Source: Acanthochromis polyacanthus (taxonomy: Eukaryota; Chordata; Actinopteri; Pomacentridae). From it: a stretch of 64,000 nt of DNA. This document shows, piece after piece, positions 58,663 through 64,000 of the stretch; the first letter of the stretch is position 1, and each line of letters opens with the position of its first letter. Position numbers and translations under genes: made by a program. The notes beneath the pieces were generated by a model, which worked only from the letters and a program-made list of their open reading frames with translations, searched no databases and was not told where the DNA came from. Where the stretch lies: the NCBI RefSeq assembly GCF_021347895.1, contig NC_067122.1:37542215-37606214 (forward strand), in the 5' to 3' direction.

Positions 58663-60639
58663 TGAAACTAAATAAGAGGCTTTGACTGAACTGTTTCCAT
58701 GAGCTCTACTGGTTTATTGTTCGGTATAATAACATTTCTCTTTTGATATTGTTTGAATTACTGTAATAAAAACACTTAGCTAATGGAGAAATATGCCAAA
58801 AGTCAATAAAAAATGTGTCCCCTTATTTTTGTGGTACTTGGAGAGCCCTGAGCTCGTTTTATCCCCTGAAAGACTCTGTTAGCTTCTGATTATACGAGGG
58901 AGAAATGAACAGCAGTCTAGAGTACAATGGAGACATTAGCAGAAGAAACACATCGACAAGCGGCCGCAGTATTGAGACTTCACAAACCATGACACTCCCA
59001 TATGGAAACACCATATGTCCTCATCAATACAACATACTAATCCATAATACATCCACACACACACACACACACGGTCTGCAAAATGACACAAGCAGCAGTG
59101 ACACACACACGGACATCAAGGCGGAACAGACATAAACACAAGCGCACACCCACACAGTTTAGTTGGCGTAATGACCCATTTGGCATTGAGCAGCATCTGT
59201 TTAGCAAATGAAGACTTGTAGCGGGGATGTTAGTAATTTTCTCCCTGCCACAGTGAGCAAACAGGCAAGGCAGGATCCTCTTTAGCACTTACAGCCAATG
59301 ACCTGTCCTCTTCCAGCACTGTGTTGTCATTCTCTCTCCTCCCTGTTCCTCCTGTCACTATCTACTGTACACTGACAAACACGGAGAGGAATTTATTTTT
59401 TTTTAACTGAGGCAAAAAACACCCAACTATTCGACACTCAAACTTCTACTGAAAAAAAAGTCATAATAACGTCTCAGAAAGTGCAATAAAAGTCCTGGAG
59501 TCACTGACAATGAAAAATGATTTTTCCACACATGAAGAAAAAAAGAAACACATCTTCCCAAATTATCCTTTCAGTCATGTTGCTTTTTATATTTTCACTT
59601 CTTGCTCGCGAGAGAGGATCAGACAGTGACAGCCTGTACTTTCTGCTCTGTCATTATCAACCAGGAAGCAGTCTGAAGAGAATGATGGCTACCTCCTGCT
59701 GAGAGTAGAGGCTTCAGACATTTCATTTTCATCACTCCGAAGTTAGAAACATAAAGGGCATACAGTAGGAGCAAAGGTAACGATGTGCATCCAGCAGGCC
59801 TGCAGGGCACGGCTCTGTTTAATAAATACAAAGCACACATAATCCATTTGCACATAATGGTTCATTCCCAAAACCACCCCTGTGGAGTGCACAAAATACG
59901 AAAAGCCAGAGTAGCACTGCACAACTCCCCATTATTGTTTATCCTGAGTTTGCAGTCGCCTTGTACTTTAATGCTGTGTGCACTTTTACAACTTTTTTTT
60001 CTGTAGTTTCCTCTTCCAATTTAATGATGCAAATTCTGTTTTAACTCAGGAATCAGAAACTCCCAACTAAACTTGGAAACTTTACAGTAATCCAGTTGCT
60101 TATTCCTTCAATATAGTTGAATCACAAAGGCGTCCTGAATTGAAATAAATGGCAGAGGCATAGTGAAAAATAGCATAATGCAAAATGAGGTAATGTTTCC
60201 TCTACTGAGCCTCACATTTTGTTCATAAGGACACTCAGAAAGTATTATGACACTTACACCACCTTGATTTGTTGTGTGCACGTCCTCATCCATGGTGCAA
60301 GCCATGATAAGGTCATTTTTACCACTGATAACTGGTCTAAGATGGCAGATACCTGCACATTTAGAACCTCGTGCACAGATTTAAGGTGTCACTGCATCAG
60401 AAAGTGTCACAACAAAGTTTATCCAAGTGTGAAGTCTGTCTCCTACAAACAGTTATTTATTATTTAATAGTTTTCCTCAGCTACAGAGAGGTGGCAACAT
60501 AATTGCTGCCTGTATTCTGTTCCGAGGCATCTTTGTTCAAAGGTCAAGAGTGTTAGTGGATTTACAGAATGCTGGATTTTTATGTCAGAGTTCGAGGTTT
60601 CACGTCCTGGGTTCCTTCTGTCATTTGTTGTAGGCAATA
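58663..60639. other. Non-genic sequence
   Basis: A CA-run of about 12 units is at 59049. Nothing else was recognised. Confidence 0.35.
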
Positions 60640-61035
60640 CAGTGGGGATCGAAGGTTTGGGCACCCCGGGTAAAAAATTGTATTAATGTTCATAAAGAAG
60701 CCAAGGAAAGATGGAAAAATCCCCAAAAGGCATCAAATTACAGATAAGACATTCTCATAATGTCAAAAAAAAAAGTTAGATTTCATTTCCATCATTTACA
60801 CTTTCAAAATAACAGAAAACACAACAATGGCGTCTGAAAAAGTTTGGTCACCCTGCAGAGCTAATACCTTGTACTGCCTCCTTTGGCAAGTATCACAGCT
60901 TGTAAATGCTTTTTGTAGCCAGCTAAGAGTCTGTCAATTCTTGTTGGAGGTATCTTTGCCCATTCTTCCTAACAAAAATCTTCCAGTTCTTTGAGATTTC
61001 TGGGCTGTCTGTCACACACTGCTGCTGCAAGTCAT
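60640..61035 (-). mobile_element. 5'-truncated Tc1-like element (minus strand)
   Basis: After TA the end CAGTGGGGATCGAAGGTTTG GGCACCCC is that of a common fish Tc1 family. Inside, on the minus strand, is the C-terminal part of the transposase (60861-61005). The element stops at about 61035 and its other end is absent. Confidence 0.8.
60861..61005 (-). pseudogene. C-terminal end of a Tc1-like transposase
   Basis: On the minus strand it reads QPRNLKELEDFC, a stop, then EEWAKIPPTRIDRLLAGYKK and HLQAVILAKGGSTRY with a natural stop at 60861. The EEWAKIP and KGGSTRY ends are typical of Tc1 transposases. The internal stop and the lost upstream part make it inactive. Confidence 0.75.
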
Positions 61036-61934
61036 GGGAAACGTTTTAAATATGAAACCAAGACCATGATCTTATCCTTTTCAACCAAGTGCTTTAGGCA
61101 CTGACAGTTGATAATGTACATCAAAATCAGATATTTTGGTAGAAAACTAATTAAATTTGCAGTCAGTGAGTATTTACCTAATAAAAAAATAACAATTATT
61201 TCTCAGAGATAGCATGGGCGAAAAGTTTCGTGACATAGTAGCAACTGACATGAATGAGCTGGTTGACACTAAAAACAGCAATTTGTAACTAAAATGCAAT
61301 TAGCTTGCAGGATGCTAAAAATACAGCGTATTAATGGTACATGTCCATTGGATCCGTTTTTCTCACATGTAAACACAACGCATGTGAAAATCGCCCCATT
61401 GGTGGGTGTGTCACTTGTGGGACACTACGTGGTCACATGACAATGCCTGAGTTTCAGTAGATGTGTCAGACCAACATGGTTCAGCAAAAAGTATTTGAGA
61501 CGAGAAATAAGCTGTACAGTTGCTGAATCTGTCCTTGTTTTAGTTCAGCGATGGCAACTTTACACATTTCATGAAAGTTTAGCAAGACGCCGGACCTCCG
61601 ATCGCCACACCAAATTTGCATAAAGTTGAAGTCAAGTCTACTTTACACAAATAAGCTGCGGGCAGACGCACCGGTTCACAGCTCGAAACACACCACAACT
61701 GAATCAGCATGCAACACGGTGTGTTTCACACAGATAATGTACGGGATGTGTGAAATTAACGGATCCTCTGGACACATATTATAAGCTGCACAGCCTCCAA
61801 ACCACTTGGACTACAGCTACAAGTCCAGACCGGTTTCATGGAGAAAAAAACCCAAATCTAATCATTTCTCATCATCATGTTTACTTGGGAAGTCCAGAAA
61901 GCAGAAAAATGCAGTTGGAAACTGTGGTCTGGTA
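61036..61934. other. Non-genic sequence
   Basis: No gene or element was recognised. Confidence 0.35.
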
Positions 61935-61943
61935 TTTGTATTC

Positions 61944-62300
61944 ATCCATCCATCCAACCATTATCTATACAGCATTTAATCCTCATCAGGGTCACAGAGG
62001 ATCTGGAGCCTATCCCAGCTGACTGAGGGTGAAGGCATGAGACACCCTGGACAGGCTGGCAGTCTATCACAGGGCTACATATACAGACAGTCACACTCCC
62101 ATTCACACCTACGGTCAATTTAGAGTTACCGATTAACCTGAGCTTGTTTTGGACTGTGGGAGGAAGCCAGAGAACCCGGAGAAAACCCACACATGCACAG
62201 CAGAGCATGTAAATTCCATGCAGACAGGTTCCAGGAAGGCTGGGACACAAACCGGGGATCTTCTAGCTCCAAGGTGAAAGTGCTAACCACCAAGCCACTG
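61944..62300 (-). mobile_element. tRNA-headed SINE with 9-bp target duplication
   Basis: It belongs to the main SINE family, somewhat diverged. TTTGTATTC occurs on both sides (61935-61943 and 62301-62309). Confidence 0.88.
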
Positions 62301-62354
62301 TTTGTATTCCATCTTATCTTATTTTATCTTCTCTTTAGATAAGATACAGTAACA

Positions 62355-62386
62355 AGATGAGATGAGATGAGATGAGATGAGATGAG
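62355..62386. repeat. (GATGA)n microsatellite
   Basis: About six units of GATGA. Confidence 0.9.
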
Positions 62387-63541
62387 TCTTGATTTATAGA
62401 CTTCTTGCTGCCAAACATTTTCCAAAGTAGTGAAACAGAATGATTACTCTGGTCATTGCATTGCTCCTTCAGAGTATTGCAGTGACATGTTTGTTTTTTG
62501 TTTTTTTTACTGAGCTACATAGTACACAAAAATGGTTATTCAGCTACAGTATTCTACTTTAGTACTGCAAAATGTAAGTTTCCTTATGGCTGCATCAACC
62601 ATATTCTAGCGACACATCTTGCCATAGAACACTAACTACTTCCACATGTAAAATTGAGTAAATGGAATTTAACCTTGTGAAGAAGAAAATGAGGACAAGC
62701 TAGTTCTCAAATCCTCGCCTGCAGCCTGTGGATCAAATCCTCTTTTATTAGTGTGGGCTGCATCATGCAGAGGTCAGAGGTCACAGCCGTACCAAATGCA
62801 CTTTTAATTGGCATTGTTGTGTAAGTTGTCCTTGATACACACTCTCGCATAATATAAGTAGACAAACATACAAGTTGTGAACACACAAATTCATGTTACC
62901 TACTTTCACACAACTGTCAGACTTTAAACTATGTTCTTTGCATGTATGGTGCATATGTGCTCCAGCTATCTATTTGCTGGACCTTTATGTCATTTAAGGT
63001 CACACACTGACAGTAATGAGTACGAGAAAGTAGGAGTGGAAAGTAGGTAAAAGAGAGTGGGATGTATTGAGAGAAGACGGTTAACAGAAAAAAATGAGAA
63101 GATGATCAGGGTCAGCACTGGAGGGGAGAGAGCAGTGAAATAAGAGGCAGGTAAAAGAAGCTGAACAGAAAAAGGAGTCTAAATGGTGATATGATTTATC
63201 ACCTGCACACACACACGAGCAGCAGCCTTGATCCTCGCAGCGTTTCCCTCTGTGACTATAACTAAATGCACTTTCCTTCCTCCATCTCTTTCCAAAGACA
63301 TTCCGTACTGTCTCATAACTCTTAGATGGAAATCATTTAAAATAAATCCATGGCTAATTTCATTTATCAGGGCTCAAACAATGAAAACTCATAGATTTAC
63401 TACAGGTTTTGCTTCACAGATTGTACAGTATCTAACCTGTTTTGGATATAAAATTGAAAAGAAAATGAAATTAGAAGGTGTTCGCAGCAACTCTGTAATG
63501 TTCATTAACAGCACTGAATTCCTGACTTTAATAGTTTAAGA
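62387..63541. other. Non-genic sequence with a purine-rich tract
   Basis: Purine-rich sequence spans 63020-63180. The 103-codon plus ORF at 63228-63539 has no domain pattern. Confidence 0.35.
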
Positions 63542-64000
63542 CAGGAGTGCTAAAGTCATTTTAGTTCAGGGGCCACATACAGTCCAATTTGATCTCAAGT
63601 GGGTAAAATAATAGCATAACCACCTATAAATAACAACAACTCCAAACTTACCCCTTTGTTTTAGTGCAAAAAAAGTACAAGTAAATTCTGAAAATGTTCA
63701 CACTTAATGAATAATCTTTTGACAAAACATTATGGAAAACCTGGAATTTCTGAAGAAAAATAAGGGCAATTTCAACAATATTATACCTCATTTTATCGTT
63801 TACACAAGTGCATTATAACTTACATATCATAGTATATCTAGAACTCAACAACATAGTATTTTGCTTTATGAACAAAACAACTTGTCTGGATCTTTACTTT
63901 TACAAATTTACAATTTATAATTTTTGTCTTCTCTGTAATGTTTGCCCTTTGTCACGTCATCCTGCAGGCCAGATTGGACCCTCTGGAGGGCTGGCTTTGG
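63542..64000. mobile_element. hAT-like non-autonomous element, cut by the window end
   Basis: CAGGAGTGCTAAAGTCATTT followed by TAGTTCAGGGGCCACATACA is a diverged form of the CAGGGGTGTCAAACTCAT end of fish hAT elements. The last bases, CAGGCCAGATTGGACCCTCT and GGAGGGCTGGCTTTGG, are the beginning of the opposite end. Confidence 0.7.

Overview
The window looks like non-coding, repeat-rich DNA from a ray-finned (teleost) fish. The evidence is AT-rich sequence, long (CA)n, (TG)n and (TA)n tracts, many Tc1-like, pogo-like, Harbinger-like and TTAA-target DNA transposons, tRNA-headed SINEs on the minus strand with a (GATG)n-type 3' end, and an EN-RT LINE. I cannot name the species. I found no convincing exon of a host protein-coding gene, no rRNA and no free-standing tRNA gene. 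Nothing bacterial (operons, CRISPR, plasmid features) is present.

Layout. 0.6-6.5 kb: two copies, about 98% identical, of a 0.92 kb TTAA-flanked transposon with a hidden transposase-like exon. The first copy sits in an array of ~340 bp diverged tandem units. The second abuts a SINE fragment and a Harbinger-like element that carries a broken MADF reading frame. A pogo-like element lies at 4.3-4.9 kb. 8.9-13.7 kb: a minus-strand LINE with a 2A-like NPGP motif, endonuclease and reverse transcriptase, all broken, and a 39-bp minisatellite of about 20 units in what is probably its 5' region. 13.8-42 kb: mostly unique-looking sequence with scattered SINEs (several with clear target-site duplications) and Tc1 relics. 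42.1-48.9 kb: the densest cluster, with a Tc1 HTH fragment, an AT-rich inverted minisatellite, an unclassified TE-like segment, a young Tc1-like transposon with a 349-codon frame, a 675-bp Tc1-type element reduced to a 60-codon HTH peptide, a LINE tail and a foldback element. 49-64 kb: a piggyBac-like MITE, a mariner fossil, a 1.7 kb degenerate AGTCATC-rich tract, two more Tc1 relics, a SINE, and a hAT-like element that runs off the window end.

As a system, this is a record of nested mobile-element insertions, not a set of cooperating genes. The parts with the most possible biology are the near-intact Tc1 element (DD34E intact, one N-terminal frameshift), the HTH-only mini-element with its own TATA box, the hidden exon of the TTAA element and the 2A-like leader of the LINE. 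Family names come from recognising sequence patterns; no database search was run.
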